Positions 42,441 to 53,477 of a stretch of DNA of 64,000 nucleotides are shown here, in pieces (the stretch's first letter is position 1; each line of letters starts with the position of its first letter). Location of the stretch: positions 291,007 through 355,006 of the forward strand of contig CAUYUJ010011292.1 in the NCBI GenBank assembly GCA_963575745.1, written 5' to 3'. Source of the DNA: Prorocentrum cordatum (Eukaryota; Sar; Dinophyceae; Prorocentrales; Prorocentraceae). A model generated the notes under the pieces. It was not told the DNA's origin. It worked only from the letters and a program-made list of their open reading frames with translations, and ran no database searches. The translations under genes were made by a program, and so were the position numbers.

Positions 42441-42475
42441 TCCTCCTCCTCCTCCTCCTCCTCCTCCCTCCTGGA
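41901..42475 (+). repeat. GGA/GGAGCA minisatellite and CTC/CTG arrays
   Basis: 41925-42045 is a GGA array turning into GGAGCA units; 42281-42360 and 42437-42466 are CTC arrays, with a CTG run at 42411-42436. Between 42046 and 42280 the sequence is complex, GC-rich and without a recognised gene. Confidence 0.85.
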
Positions 42476-42885
42476 TACTTGCGGCGAGGAGCCGATTGGC
42501 GTATGCGGCCAGGAAACACCAAGCCGCCGCAGCCAAGGACTTGGCCATACTCCTCGGCCACGACCATGACTGGGACACCACCGACGTCGTCACCGTCGAC
42601 CGCGTCAACGCCAGCACCAGCATCAAGTTCCAGTTGAGCCCGAAGGCGAAGAAGTACGTGCCCGCTGGCACGGCCGTGGCGGCCGAGCGCGCTGCCCGAG
42701 AGCCCCTGAACCCAGGGGCTCCAGCATCCTGGGGAAACCTGGGTGTGGTCCGGAGGCCACGACCAGGCATTGCGCTGAGGCTAGCCGCGGCACACGAATT
42801 GCATGGAGCACCAGACTTGACTGTCTCGCCATATGGAACAGGCGTTGGGGTGCACCGCACAAAGCTCACCCCACGAAGTACATAG
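42476..42885 (+). CDS. Unrecognised ORF fragment behind the CTC array
   Basis: The plus-strand frame from the CTC array to the TAG at 42883-42885 looks protein-like after the array: about 135 residues with a helical, Ala-rich start (RKHQAAAAKDLAILLG) and a charged middle (STSIKFQLSPKAKKYVPAG). No family is recognised. An overlapping minus-strand frame (42399-43073) is of similar length, so strand and reality are uncertain. Upstream, only repeat-derived coding is present. Confidence 0.25.
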
Positions 42886-43331
42886 TCGTCCGGCCGCCCC
42901 CACCCGCCGTCCAGGTCGACCCGCTGGCGCCGATCCCGGTGCCGGGCGTCGCCTGACCCACGGCGGGCAGCCGTTGCGCGCCGAGCTACTGGCGGCACGG
43001 TCACCGCCGAAAGCGACACCGACCACCTGGAGGAAGACCCCAGGCCGAAGTATGTAAGCATGTACAACGACATGGAGGAGGAGGAGGAGGAGCAGGAGGA
43101 GGAGGACTAGGAGGAGGAGGAAGAGGAGGAGGAGGAGGGGGAGAAGGAGGAGCAGGAGGAGGAGGACTAGGAGGAGGAGGACGAGGGGGACGAGGAGGAC
43201 GAGGAGGACGAGGAGGACGAGGAGGACGAGGAGGACGAGGAGGAGGAGGAGGAGGAGGAGGAGGAGGACGAGGAGAGAGGTCACGCAGGGCAAGGACGAC
43301 CCCGAGGATAACCGCGCCCGCCATCGCCAGG
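42886..43331 (+). repeat. GGA/GAC array with short flanks
   Basis: 43073-43275 is a GGA array with GGACGA units. 42886-43072 and 43276-43331 are complex, without a recognised gene. Confidence 0.8.
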
Positions 43332-43787
43332 ATGATGCTGCTGCCGGGGTGGAGGCCGAGGATTTGTCCACACCTGGATTTCGGAGCTCAACGTCACATG
43401 TCTGCCATTCGCGCCACATGCAGTTTTTTTGACGAACTCCAGCTGATCGGATCCTCGAGAAACGCATGCATCGTGTTGTACAGTCGCGATGAAGACGCCA
43501 GACAGACGACGGATCACATGAAGGGGATGCCACGCGTAGCCAGCCCGTTCACTATTCCCCTGCACGAGAAAGAGGAACATATTGGCCTACCAGTACCAGA
43601 CTTCGGTGGCGACGATTCCCCACACGCCACAGTTGGGAGTACCTCTCCCCGCCAGCACAGGGAGGCGTTTGTCCAAGGCCTCGAAGAGCGACTCATTGGG
43701 GCAACCGACGTGTGCGAATTACAGATCATTGTGGAGATCATCGTCGGGTCCCTAGACCTAGCCCAGTCACTTGGTGCGCAGCGGTAG
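43332..43787 (+). CDS. Unrecognised 151-aa ORF
   Basis: Starts with ATG 43332 and ends at TAG 43785-43787. Composition is balanced and unlike the low-complexity surroundings, with a C-terminal helical, acidic region (VQGLEERLIGATDVCELQII). No domain, signal peptide or membrane segment stands out. The minus-strand frame over the same DNA (43514-43828) is shorter. It could be a fragment of a decayed mobile element or an exon. Confidence 0.3.
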   Translation: MMLLPGWRPRICPHLDFGAQRHMSAIRATCSFFDELQLIGSSRNACIVLYSRDEDARQTTDHMKGMPRVASPFTIPLHEKEEHIGLPVPDFGGDDSPHATVGSTSPRQHREAFVQGLEERLIGATDVCELQIIVEIIVGSLDLAQSLGAQR

Positions 43788-44263
43788 ATCGAATCACTCT
43801 CACCGCGTATCTGGTGACGGTGCACCACCAGCGCTCCTTTGGCCCCGAGAAGCTGACCAACAGCCCCGAGGAGCGGGCCAACAGCGACTGGCCCCGCGGC
43901 GGCCGAGGCAGGGCGGCGGGGGCCCCCCGGCCCCGACGCCCCCGGGGCCGCGTCGGCGGCGCCCCCAGGGGAGCAGCGGGGCCCCCCTCATGGGCCCAAC
44001 ACCCTCAGGGGCGCCAGGAGGGAGAAGGAACACCAAGAGAGGAGGAGGAGGCGGACGAGGAGGAGGCGGAGGAGGAGGAGGAGAGGAAGAGGAGGAGGAG
44101 GGGAGGAAAGGAGGAGGAGGAGGAGGAGGAGGAGGAGAGGAGGAGGAGGAGGAGGAGGAGGAGGAGGAGGAGGAGGAGGAGGAAGAGGAGGCGGAGGCGG
44201 ATGAAGAGAGCATGTTTGAACAAGAGACAAAGGAAAAGCAGGAACGAGAGGAGAAAAAAGAGA

Positions 44264-44294
<31 letters not shown>

Positions 44295-45099
44295 GGAGGC
44301 GCCGACGGAGCGGCGCTGGCCACCGCCGTCCCGCAGGTCTCTCCTCGGTTCCTCCCCTCCTGTGCTCGGTCCGTCCAGTCGTGCCCTCGCGGCCTCTTCT
44401 TCTGGGTCCCCTGTCCGTCTCCCCCCCCTCGCCCGTCGCCGGCTTCACCGAAATCGGACCATTTTCGGAATGACCCCTCCTGGCGCTTCATTCAGTGCCG
44501 CCCGGAAAAGACTTTGGTCGCGTGTGTAGGATTTTCATACCGTCAGGTGCATAGGTGCTCAGGAGGGAAGAGGGGAATGGAGAGGGAGATGGAGGATGAG
44601 GGAGGGGGAGGGACCAGGGAGGGAGGAGGGAGGGGGGGAGGGACGGGGAGGAGGAGGAGGAGGAACAGGGGGATGAGGAAATTGAAGAGAAGGAGGAGGA
44701 GGAGGAGGAGGAGGAACGGGGGGAGGAAGAGAAGGCGAATAAGGCAGAGAAAGAGGAGGAGGAGGAGGAGGAGGAGGAAAAGGGGGAGGAAGAGAAGACG
44801 AAGAAGGAAGAGAAGGAGGAGGAGGAGGAGGAGCAGGAGGAGCAGGAGGAGGAGGCAGAAGAGGAGGAGGAGGAGGAGGAGGAGGAGGAGGGGAGACGCA
44901 TGGAGGAGAGTGATAGAGGCGAGGGATGGGATGGGAAGAGGGTGGAGGAGGGAGGATTGGAGGGCGGAGGAGGACGGAGGGGAATGGGGGGGATGGAAGA
45001 GGGGGGATGGGAAGAGGGGGGAGGAGGGAGGATAGGATATGATAGGATAGGACCGATCGCGAAACGAGGTGACATGACCTGAGCACACAGCACGAGCTC
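43788..45099 (+). repeat. GA-rich arrays
   Basis: 44036-44300 and 44560-45010 are GGA/GAG arrays; 43830-44030 is a GC-rich complex stretch and 44331-44560 a pyrimidine-rich stretch. The long Glu/Arg/Gly frames (plus) and Ser/Pro/Leu frames (minus) are repeat-derived. Confidence 0.85.
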
Positions 45100-45411
45100 T
45101 TGGCCCGGCTGCGGCCATGGCTACTGAAATTTAGGGAACTGACCCGCATACATACGGGTCCAGTAGATACGTCTGGTAGCTGTAACCTGCACCCTCTGTC
45201 CAAGTGGGAGCCTGGGAGACGACAGGCACGCATTGGTGAGCCCCCACATGCGTTGACCCCCGTAGAACCCGCACGAGCAGCATTACCACAATCGCGAAAC
45301 ATGACTAGGATGTGTCCAGCTCCCCCGAGTTACATATTACGACCTCTGGCAGCTTCGAGAAATGTTCGTCTTGATGAATCAAGTCAACACATTCGGTGCA
45401 TCGCCACAGGG
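45100..45411 (-). other. LINE-2 3' flank
   Basis: Downstream of the RNase H end on the minus strand. Contains a palindrome GACCCG-CATACATA-CGGGTC at 45141-45160. No poly(A) or microsatellite tail is obvious. Confidence 0.4.
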
Positions 45412-47928
45412 TCAAGGTGGCCAGCGAAGCACTGGCATGGTAACGCTGGCGGCTCCTGCCGTCCTCAGACAAAGAATGGGCCGAGGAGAAGAAAGCAAGG
45501 GCAGCAGCAGAGTGGAGGGGGCAGCGCTTTTTTTCACGGCGACCCCGTGTCTTTTATCCGCAATCGCTGCCTCAATATGAGCACGGAGCAATCGCTTGCG
45601 GACAAGTCGGGCCATGTGTTCTGCCCTGGCGACCTTGTGCCGACAGTGCTGGGGTAGGCGGGCTTCGAGCGCCGCCTGGCGTGCATGCTCGTCTGCCGCA
45701 GCATTGCCCAGAGCCAGCCACTGAGGCAGCCCTGAGCGCACGAATTCAGCTGCCGACTGGTGAGAGGGTACCTGCACCACCACGATGGTGTTCAAGTCGC
45801 GCCGATGTCGCGACTCGCCGAGTCAGCGCCACAGATCCGCATTGTCGCCACTGGGGCGGTCAAAGGCCCGCTGGCGCCAGCTCGCATGACCGCCCCGCTG
45901 TCTGTAACAGTAACGTAAATGACAGGTCCCTCGCTGCATTCAACTGCAACGACAAGGCCTGGCAATTCGCCTCGCGGGACAGTCTGCCTCCTGCCAGGCA
46001 ACGGTCCTCGAATCGACCTGTCGACTCGGCACGGGCCGAAAAAGGATATGGCCACAACGCCGATCCCGACTCTGCGGAGACGGGGGTCCCGTGAGTCGAG
46101 ACTTCCATTGGCGTCGCCAAAGAGCGCAAGCGGCGCCGTGTCAGAGCCCGTGCCCAAAGAGCCTTGGGCGAATTGGGGCCCGAAGCCACTGCCAAGCCAG
46201 CGCGGTTGGTCGACTGGGGCTGGAACTTCGGTCCACGACGCTGGCAAAATGCCGCGGAACCAAAAACAGGGCTCGATCTGATGCTGCGAACACGCTTGAG
46301 GCGAGAGGCAATCTGAAGCCTCATAGGCCACTGCCCCACTGTTCTTGGGGCAGGACCAGCAGCGATGAAACGTGGTCTCGGGGTCGAGGCCGCAGCGCGC
46401 AAACAGTACCGAGTCGAGGCCGACTGCTTCGTCCTCGATCCTCTGTCTGGGCCTGGTGCCCCCAGCAAAACTGCATGACATCATCTCCGACAGTTCGTGC
46501 CCCTTGCGGGCGCGCTCGAGAGTGCGAAGGTCGCTCCCACGGAATCTACTGTCGGCCCCCTGCTGCAGGCCACCTCCGCAAACATGCGTCGAAGCCTGCG
46601 CCCATCGTTGGCGCTTGATGGTGGCTTCGAACTCGAGGATGAGGTCAGTGAAATCGGCGTCTGGGCCCAGGTCGCCGTCGAAGACGAAAGCCTCTCTGCC
46701 CTCCGACCCTGGCGGTAGCGCGCCCCGCTCCGTGGCCGAGGCTGCGCCCCAATTGTACTGCCACAAATACGTGATGGCCGCTGACAGCGGGCCGCGCGCG
46801 CGGCGGCTGCGCTGCGAGGGGTCGAGGCACATGAGCTGCTGCACCACCCTTGGGGGCGCCTGCTCGCGCCGTTCCTGAGGCGCGGCTTGGCGAATCACGC
46901 GCGCAGCCGCAGGTTCGGGCAGTCGCGGGGGAGGCGATGGCCTGGGTCCTGGTCGACGCATCTGAGGTCCAGGACCGAGGTGAGGCGCCCGCCTCGCATG
47001 GCCGAGCTGGCCGCGCGGCCCGGGCGCCCCCCCGAGCCCGGGCATCGCCGTGCCGAAGACGCCCAGCACCTGATGGCCGTAGCGCGCCGCTGGCTGCGCA
47101 CTCGCAGCTTCGAGCTTCACCGATGGGCGGCACATTGCGGGCAGCGCGTGCGAAACTTGCGACGCGGCGATGCATCGCGGAGGCCTTCACCACCCGCTTC
47201 CGCTGAGGTGGCGCGGGCGTGGCGACCCGCCCCAGTGTCCAGGCCGAGGATAGCCGACTGGGGGGCCGCCGTGATGGTGACCCCCTTGCGCCGCAGGCTC
47301 GCTGCCACGAGCTCGGCGCCCTGGCGCGCGGAGCACAGCGCGACGCTCTTGCTCGCCATATCCAGCCCGTGGTTGTGCGAGCCCTCGCTCGTCTGAGCCA
47401 GCGCCTGCACCAATGTCTTACAAGCGTCCCTGCGTGATCCCAGCACATGTTGTGGACAGTCGTCGATCCACAGTCGCATGCTGACTCTGGGGTTAGGCGC
47501 CGTGGGCCGATCTAGAATGAAGTAGGTCATGCAACGCGCGAGTCTCGCCCCGCTGCGTGGCCCCTGGACCGCGCTGCGGCTCGGCTGGAAAGCCTTCGAG
47601 AAGCACTCCCTCTGAACCGAAGCGCGGGGACTGATGCGCAGCTGCAATTCCAGAAAGGGAACAATTGGGGGGGGACCCAGGTGCAAGGGCTGACTTGATC
47701 AATCGCAACCAACATATGCTGTCATAGAATCTCTGAATACCGACCAAGCCGTGCCTAAGGGAGAGACCTAGACGCGAGTATACTTCGTCTCCGATAACGC
47801 GGAGGAGCCCTTCCCTCAAGGAGGAGTTCCCCGCCGCTGCTGCGTCCCAGTGAGGCTGAGATTCCAGTGTCCAATTCCTGATCAGCGGCTCCCTGGCCCT
47901 CGACCATAAACGAGGAACCACGGCGACC
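45412..47928 (-). pseudogene. LINE-2 reverse transcriptase second part, zinc region and RNase H
   Basis: Read leftwards: PRLWSRAREPL and a region with FYDS at 47718-47729 (RT motif A, the Asp being catalytic), then the MRLWIDD block with WIDD at 47459-47470 (motif C), then the frame switches repeatedly through the thumb (47.4-46.6 kb). In the frame 47135-45792 a cysteine-rich connection region is followed by RNase H: FGDANG (about 46112), PRGEL, VTDSG. The last motif GNAAADEH is in the next frame near 45700. Several frameshifts make it inactive. RNase H motifs are unusually complete. Confidence 0.75.
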
Positions 47929-48094
47929 ATGACCGAGGAATAGCCGAATAATCACGCCGACCAGCCCAGCCTGTACATCTTCATCCACGTTTGTTTCTTC
48001 CTCTAGCTCTTCGAGCTCGGCTTCCACGAATTCATCTTCATCTTCATCTTCCTCTACCCCTGGATCCCCCTCTTCGCGCGCCACGACGGCTCCA

Positions 48095-48970
48095 TTGAGA
48101 GCCCCGTTTTTGGGCAGATTCCCGGGAGCGGTGCGGCATTGTAGGTCTTTGTATGGTTATGAAGAGCAAGATGCAATCCGATACACAATTTCCTCATTGG
48201 AGTCTCGAGATTTTGTTGGTCTGACGGAAACCCGGGAGCACGGGGAAAGACAGTTCGTTTTGGCGGACAATTTGCTTACGGATGTTGAATATTATAGTTC
48301 GTTCTTGGACCGGTTCAAGGGCGGCATCTCAATGCTTGTCAAAAAGGCTTTTCTTGCTAAATTCTCGTCTCGGCATTGGGTTGTTATCGAGCCAGGGCGT
48401 CTCGCAGTGCTGGAGTTGAGCGGAGCCAGGGGCACTTTGCACGTGTACGTCGCTTATTTCGACCCGGGCAATGAGGATTCCAAGGTTGCTCTCGTGAGGA
48501 AGTTCGTCGAGAAAGTACGCCCTGCAGTTCGCAGCATCATCGTGGGCGATTTCAAGTTCGTTTGTTCTTGCGCCGACAGGTACGTCAAGGCTACCGGTAC
48601 ATGGTCGGCTGCAGACCGGCATGTCGTTGAGGCGTGGAGTCGACGCATTCGCGCATGCAATTTGTTGGAGTGGGAGCAAGATCAATATACTTTTGAAAAT
48701 GTATCAGTCTTTTCTCGTTTGCACAGGGTCTACTCGAATATCCATCCAAGTTGCTTATTGTGTCTGGAGAGCTATTTCTGCGCGTTGGACCGGCCGCCTG
48801 CTCTGTCAGACCACAAGCCTGTCACATTTGGTTTGCGGCGCAAAGCGAGGAAGCCGCCGAATTCGTTCCCAGACTGGGTCACGAACGACAAACTGTTCCA
48901 CTCTCAATTGATCGAGGCGGCCACCGCGTGCTCGGAGGACCCCAGCCTTTCACATTTCGCCAGAAGCTGA
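48095..48970 (+). CDS. LINE-3 AP-type endonuclease
   Basis: About 290 codons. Motifs: VGLTETR (Glu), GGISMLVKK, VYVAYFDPGNED, IIVGDFKFV (48534-48560; the usual GDFN has Lys for Asn here), SRLHRVYSN (the region of the SRID motif) and ALSDHKPV (His around 48811). A frame stop at 48968-48970 separates it from the RT. Endonuclease nicks target DNA for target-primed reverse transcription. The loss of the Asn makes activity doubtful. Its upstream end reads serine-rich, so the true start is uncertain. Confidence 0.75.
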   Translation: MRAPFLGRFPGAVRHCRSLYGYEEQDAIRYTISSLESRDFVGLTETREHGERQFVLADNLLTDVEYYSSFLDRFKGGISMLVKKAFLAKFSSRHWVVIEPGRLAVLELSGARGTLHVYVAYFDPGNEDSKVALVRKFVEKVRPAVRSIIVGDFKFVCSCADRYVKATGTWSAADRHVVEAWSRRIRACNLLEWEQDQYTFENVSVFSRLHRVYSNIHPSCLLCLESYFCALDRPPALSDHKPVTFGLRRKARKPPNSFPDWVTNDKLFHSQLIEAATACSEDPSLSHFARS

Positions 48971-50032
48971 ACAAGGCCAAGCGGATTGCCCAGTCAGTGG
49001 CACTGGGCATTAAAATGGCCAAATTGGCGGACAGCTAGTACTTCGAGCGAAATGTTGTCAGCTACAGTTGCTCTCCTCCGTGCTGTTTTCACTGGGGATA
49101 CAAGAACGATGCAACGTATGCAATATGTTTATCCGCGACTTCGAGACGTCCCAGCCGTGCCAGATGCAATGGTACACCCAGGCTTTGCTGCGATCGAGGA
49201 TCACGCCATGGAGCTTTCACAGAGGGCGGTGTCGGACAGACTCGAGATGTTGCGCAGGCGTCGGGATTTTCTACCTGAGCATGTATAACAACAGCGCAAA
49301 TCCAACATTTTGTCAACTCTGTCCAAGCTCGTTCCGGGTTCAGCAAGTTCTATCCAGGCTGTTCGAGATCCTCATGAAGGTGGGATTATTTCAGACCCTG
49401 CCGGCATTGCTCGGGTGTTGTCGCAGCACTGGCAAAACACATTTAACGTGCAAGCAACCGACGGGGCACTCCCGCAGAGGTGGCTGGATCGTTGGCGCGG
49501 GATCTTATCTACCAGTCTCTTCGACCTCGCACTGACGATTGAGGACGTGGACGCGGTGCTGGCCGACCTTTCTTCTTCGGCGCCCGGGCCCGATGGGGTG
49601 CCATTTGTGGTATTCGGCATCGCGCGCGCGATTCTTGCACCGTTGTTTTACGACATCGTGTTAGGAATGCAACGGGGCCGTGCCGTTCCTCCCGAGGACT
49701 TCAACTATGCTTTTCTGATTTGCTTACCCAAGGTTTCTGGCTCGGCGCCCCCAGACGGCGCAGAATGCTTCGAGGCCGGCAACGCCAGACCCCTGTCTAT
49801 TGTGGACGCCAGCAACCGTATCATCGCCTCCATTTTCCAGGTAGTTTTGGGCCGCTTTGTGGCTCCGCGGATTTCGCCGACGCAGCGCGGTTTCATCCGA
49901 GGGCGTCATATGCTCCGCAATGTTTGGACATCGATTTTGCGGCGCAGAAGATTCCAGTCTCTTCCAAGAAGGGCGCGATTATCCTTTTCGACTACCGGGC
50001 TGCATTCCCGAGCGTCGATCGCAAATTCATGA
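48971..50032 (+). pseudogene. LINE-3 linker and RT N-terminal part
   Basis: A linker in several frames (48971-49309), then the frame 49310-50032 with SAPGPDGVPF (RT motif 0), LICLPK, ARPLSIVDASNRIIASIFQ (motifs 1-2) and SPTQRGFIRGRHM. The frame ends at TGA 50030-50032 after a frameshift near 49.95 kb. Confidence 0.7.
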
Positions 50033-50121
50033 GGAAAGTGTCGTCTGCAGTTGGCTTGCCCATGGAGTTCGTTAGCATGCTCAATTTTTGTACAATGACA
50101 ACAAACGCAACATCAAAGTAG
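49960..50121 (+). pseudogene. LINE-3 RT motif A segment in a shifted frame
   Basis: ILFDYRAAFPSV with the catalytic Asp at 49990-49992 is read in a different frame (that of 49720-50121) from the flanking RT parts. Two frameshifts, one on either side, are needed to connect the domain. Confidence 0.65.
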
Positions 50122-51725
50122 GTTCGCAGTATTTCAACAGCATCACTGTCAGGAGAGGCGTTCGGCAGGGATGCCCGCTATCGCCACTATTGTTCGCAAT
50201 TTGTGCTGACATTCTTCTTCGTGAACTTTCGATGCATTTATCGGGGCACGAAGTGGCGAGAGCGTTTGCCGATGACACCGCAGCAGCAGTTCGCGACTAT
50301 CGGATATCGATACCAGTGATTGCAAAGCTGTTCGCAGAATTTGAGTCGATGTCCTGCCTCGCGTTGAACATCAAGAAAACGGTGTTCATCCCTTTGTGGA
50401 AGCACGCATCTGAGTCCAACGTCAGAGCCCTAATCCGGGAGTCAGCGCCGGCTCGGCGCGACATCGCGGTGTGTTCAGCGGGCAAATACCTTGGATTTTG
50501 GATTGGACCCGGTGCCGGCCTCAAGTCGTGGGAGAAGCCGGTCGAGAAGTTTTTAGGCAGAGTGCAATGTTGGGCCCCTCGACACCTCGGCCTTTTCATG
50601 TCCACGCTCGCATGCAATGCGTGTATTTGTTCCGTGCTGTCGTTTATCATGCAGTTGGAGGATATCCCAGCTACCTTGGAAAAACTCGTTCCTTGGGCAT
50701 TGCGGCGTCTGGTCCCTGGCCCCGGCTTTTGGATCCCGCCCGAGGATCTCTGCAGCTTGAGGGGAGCGTTCGGCTTCAAGTACTCGTTCACGAATGTACA
50801 TTGCGTCGCCTTGGCAGCGAAGCTTCGGGTCATCGACCAAGCGGCGCCAGACTGCCGCGAAGGATGCCAAGAACTTGAACAGTTGGACGACAGATTCCTC
50901 GCTGGTCCGTTTGGCATATGGCATGGCAGTTCTTACTTTGCGCGCCTCGCTCGGGCTGAACATGTTGCTGAATGCTCTGGGGTGGCTCGCCGCAAAGTCC
51001 GCGCACTGGAAGACAAGGCAGCCCAGGGGGCCGGCGTGCACTTCCAGGCCATAGCTGCTGACTTGGTCAAGAAAGCGCTTTACCTTGCGCCGGCGCACCG
51101 TCTCCCGCACAAGCTCTGCAGGTGGGGCTTTGGGGTGCCTGGAGACGTTCTGGCAGGCCAGGCCTCGCGGGCATTCCACATCGTGCACTCTTGGTGCCCG
51201 CCGAGGGTTGCGGCATCTTACGTACGTACGATTTACAACGGCTGGGTGACCAAACGTAGGATGAGACATGCTACGGCTCCGGCAGAAGGGGCGGACGGGG
51301 TATCACGCTGCTTGCTTGGTTGCCGGGCAGGGTGTGACAGCGTCGAACATTACTCTGTTTGCTCTGTGGTTTGGAGTGTGTTGAATGCGATAAGGCCTAT
51401 TGGTTTGGGCGTGGATCGGCGACCTTCAAAGCTTGCGTTTTTTCTCCTCGACGAGGAGTGCCCGGATATAGATGCCGCAAGACTTGCCCTGGCGATCTAC
51501 GGGGTGCACCGCGCCACGAGCCACGTCCGTATCCACGGGGCGCCGAGTGCAGGCTCGACCGGGGGGCTCTTAAGGCGATGGATCCAACGAGGCGCTGGGA
51601 ATTCTAAGGCGCGTGCTCTGCTAAGCGAAGCGTCGCGACGCAGCGTGCGCAGGCTTCAGGCTGCGGGCCTTCCCGCTTTTTTGGGTTCGGGGCCGCCACT
51701 GCGCATGGAACGAGGGCCCAAGTAG
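50088..51725 (+). CDS. LINE-3 reverse transcriptase second part, thumb and zinc knuckle
   Basis: 545-codon frame. GVRQGCPLSPLLFAI (motif B, about 50158-50202), FADDTA (motif C, 50265-50282), LALNIKKTVFIPL (motif D) and YLGFWIG (motif E) are all in one frame. A thumb/connection of about 300 residues follows. The C-x4-C-x4-H-x3-C cluster CRAGCDSVEHYSVC lies at about 51321-51362. RT catalytic Asp pair is intact. The stop is TAG at 51723-51725. Confidence 0.8.
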   Translation: MYNDNKRNIKVGSQYFNSITVRRGVRQGCPLSPLLFAICADILLRELSMHLSGHEVARAFADDTAAAVRDYRISIPVIAKLFAEFESMSCLALNIKKTVFIPLWKHASESNVRALIRESAPARRDIAVCSAGKYLGFWIGPGAGLKSWEKPVEKFLGRVQCWAPRHLGLFMSTLACNACICSVLSFIMQLEDIPATLEKLVPWALRRLVPGPGFWIPPEDLCSLRGAFGFKYSFTNVHCVALAAKLRVIDQAAPDCREGCQELEQLDDRFLAGPFGIWHGSSYFARLARAEHVAECSGVARRKVRALEDKAAQGAGVHFQAIAADLVKKALYLAPAHRLPHKLCRWGFGVPGDVLAGQASRAFHIVHSWCPPRVAASYVRTIYNGWVTKRRMRHATAPAEGADGVSRCLLGCRAGCDSVEHYSVCSVVWSVLNAIRPIGLGVDRRPSKLAFFLLDEECPDIDAARLALAIYGVHRATSHVRIHGAPSAGSTGGLLRRWIQRGAGNSKARALLSEASRRSVRRLQAAGLPAFLGSGPPLRMERGPK

Positions 51726-51851
51726 GGGACGGGAGCCTCTGGGAGAGCGTGGCGGCATGGGGGCCATTTGCCCCCCTGCCCGCGGCAGCCGTTTGTGCAT
51801 CTAGCGCCACCCCTTGCGCGCCATCTGTGTTTGGAGGGTGGAATGGCTTAT

Positions 51852-53477
51852 CGACCTGTAGCCTCCTGCCTTCGCTGGCAGCAAGCGCCCGATAACCGAG
51901 AGAAGTTGCCGGGGCCAGCTGAAACCAGACTCCGCCGCGAGGACCTGGCCCAGCTCGCCCAGGCGCTCGCCTGGGCGGCGCTCGATGTCCAGCGGAGAAA
52001 ACCTGTCCACTCACTCCCTGCTCCGCTCTCGGCCGCATCTGGTGCGCGGCGGCCATGGGCATGTCGCCCGCGAGGGCGGGGGGCTCCTGGAAAGCCGCCT
52101 CCTACTTGATAGCATCCATGACCCTCAGCAGCTCTACCTTGTCCAGCGGCTGTCGCCCCCAGAGGTCGTGCCACATCGTGACCTTGGTGTCGATGATGTC
52201 GCGCGGGTGGTGCAGCGTCCCCTCGGGCGCGAGCATTTCCTGCGCTGGGGCTGCGGTCTTCTTGAGACTCTTGCGAAGACTGTTGATTGACCCCTCCTCG
52301 GCTATCCATGAGCGGGACGCGTGGAGGGCTCTGCCGCGGGCCTTGATGGCCCCCCTGTTGGCCAACTCAACGAAGTCGGTCGGCAGATTTGTCGAGAGTG
52401 CGACGGGTTGCGCGTGTGCTTCAGCCGAGTTCCCCAAGTCCACGTCCTGTGCAGCGCCTGGGGAGCCCGGCTCGGATAGTAGTCAGTGACCAGCTTCTGG
52501 CAGGCCCCTGCCAGCGCGGCACACTGCCGAGCTCCGCTGCTCTTGCGCCCGCGGCGCAGGGCCCTGGCCAGCACCGCATGCACCCGAGAGCACCATGCAC
52601 TGCAGCTGTCGTGGAGAGGTAGAGCCTGGCATTTCTCGGCCATCCGAACCTCGTGCACTCGGAATCGCGCGCCAGCAGCACGACGGGGTCGCCCTGACGG
52701 TATGGCCATGCCGTGGTGTGCCGAGATGCAGCTCTCCGCCGCCGTCGCCCACGCACCGTGCGTCCCGCTGATATGCTGAGTGCGAGCTGCGCCCGCCTTG
52801 AAAGCGAGCGACCCTGAAATGACACCCCAGTGGCACGGGGCCGAAAGACAGCCAACCTGTTCGCGATGCTCGAGCCAAGCTGTTGACGGAATGAGGAAAG
52901 GGGGGGGAGCAGCGAGCGCGAGGGCAACAGCCTTCGTGCACGAAGGGGCTGCTGACTCTTCCTGGGGCGTAGCTGCCCGGGTCGGGGGGCCAGACGCAGT
53001 GATACTTGATGGGGCTCTCAGGGGACTAGAGGGAGGTCCAGGACTAACGAGATTGACTCCAGCCGCGCCTCCGACACTGCTGGCCCCGGGGCGGGGCGCA
53101 CCAGAGACAGACGCCCCGTCGCAGGCGCCGAGATTCTCTTCGTCAACCCACGGATCCTCCCGAACCAAAACCCATTCCTAAATGCAAATCGGCATTGGAA
53201 TCGTGCTGAGAGCCGGGCTGGTTTCCTTGCAAGCCCGAGCCGGGCTCGTCAAGAACGTCGCCGACAAACCAAACATTTTCTTCCCGAGCACGATCATTCC
53301 CCTCCTCCTGAGCCTTGCGACGCTGGGCCTTTTGCCGTGGACGACCTGGACCCAGGGGAGGGGAGGGAGGACGGGTGGTGGGTCTGAGGCAGTTTGCCAG
53401 GCAGGTCCAGAGAGCGTGTGAGTATTTGGGTGGCTGCTCCTCGAAAGCGCACTAACAGGCCGCAGTGTGTTTTCCAT
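51852..53477 (-). pseudogene. LINE-2 N-terminal/linker part and start of RT
   Basis: Read leftwards from 53477: a Gly/Ala/Pro-rich segment in the frame 53168-52302 (charged, few hydrophobics), then a helical linker (SWIAEEGSINSLRKSLKKTA, about 52320-52270), TMWHDLWGRQPLDKVELLRV and MDRFSPLDIE...VIGRLLP near 52010-51880, which is the entry into RT. The endonuclease is not recognisable, so the piece may be decayed or the family's endonuclease diverged. It resumes at 47928 after LINE-3. Confidence 0.65.

Larger units (their letters stand above)
47929..51851 (+). mobile_element. LINE-3: plus-strand LINE inserted into LINE-2
   Basis: It contains endonuclease (48.1-48.9 kb), RT (49.5-50.5 kb) and a zinc knuckle (51.32-51.36 kb), ending a little after the stop at 51725. 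It has no recognisable ORF1 or RNase H, so the 5' end is probably truncated. Insertion is antisense to LINE-2, so LINE-3 is younger than LINE-2. Confidence 0.75.
45100..53477 (-). mobile_element. LINE-2: minus-strand LINE split by LINE-3
   Basis: Minus-strand pieces at 51852-53477 (N-terminal/linker part through the start of RT) and 45412-47928 (rest of RT, thumb, zinc-bearing connection and RNase H) join in order if 47929-51851 is removed. The join lies between RT motif 1 (VIGRLLP) and RLWSRAREPL, within one conserved RT region. CGACC at 47924-47928 and 51852-51856 could be a 5-bp target-site duplication. Confidence 0.75.

Noticed and set aside
42732-42745. Another copy of the GNRA-loop hairpin (GGGGAAACCTGG)
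   Set aside because: The stem does not close like the family consensus; likely chance.
47755-48084. Acidic minus-strand ORF
   Set aside because: Antisense of a serine-rich low-complexity stretch at the 5' edge of LINE-3, crossing the LINE-2/LINE-3 junction.
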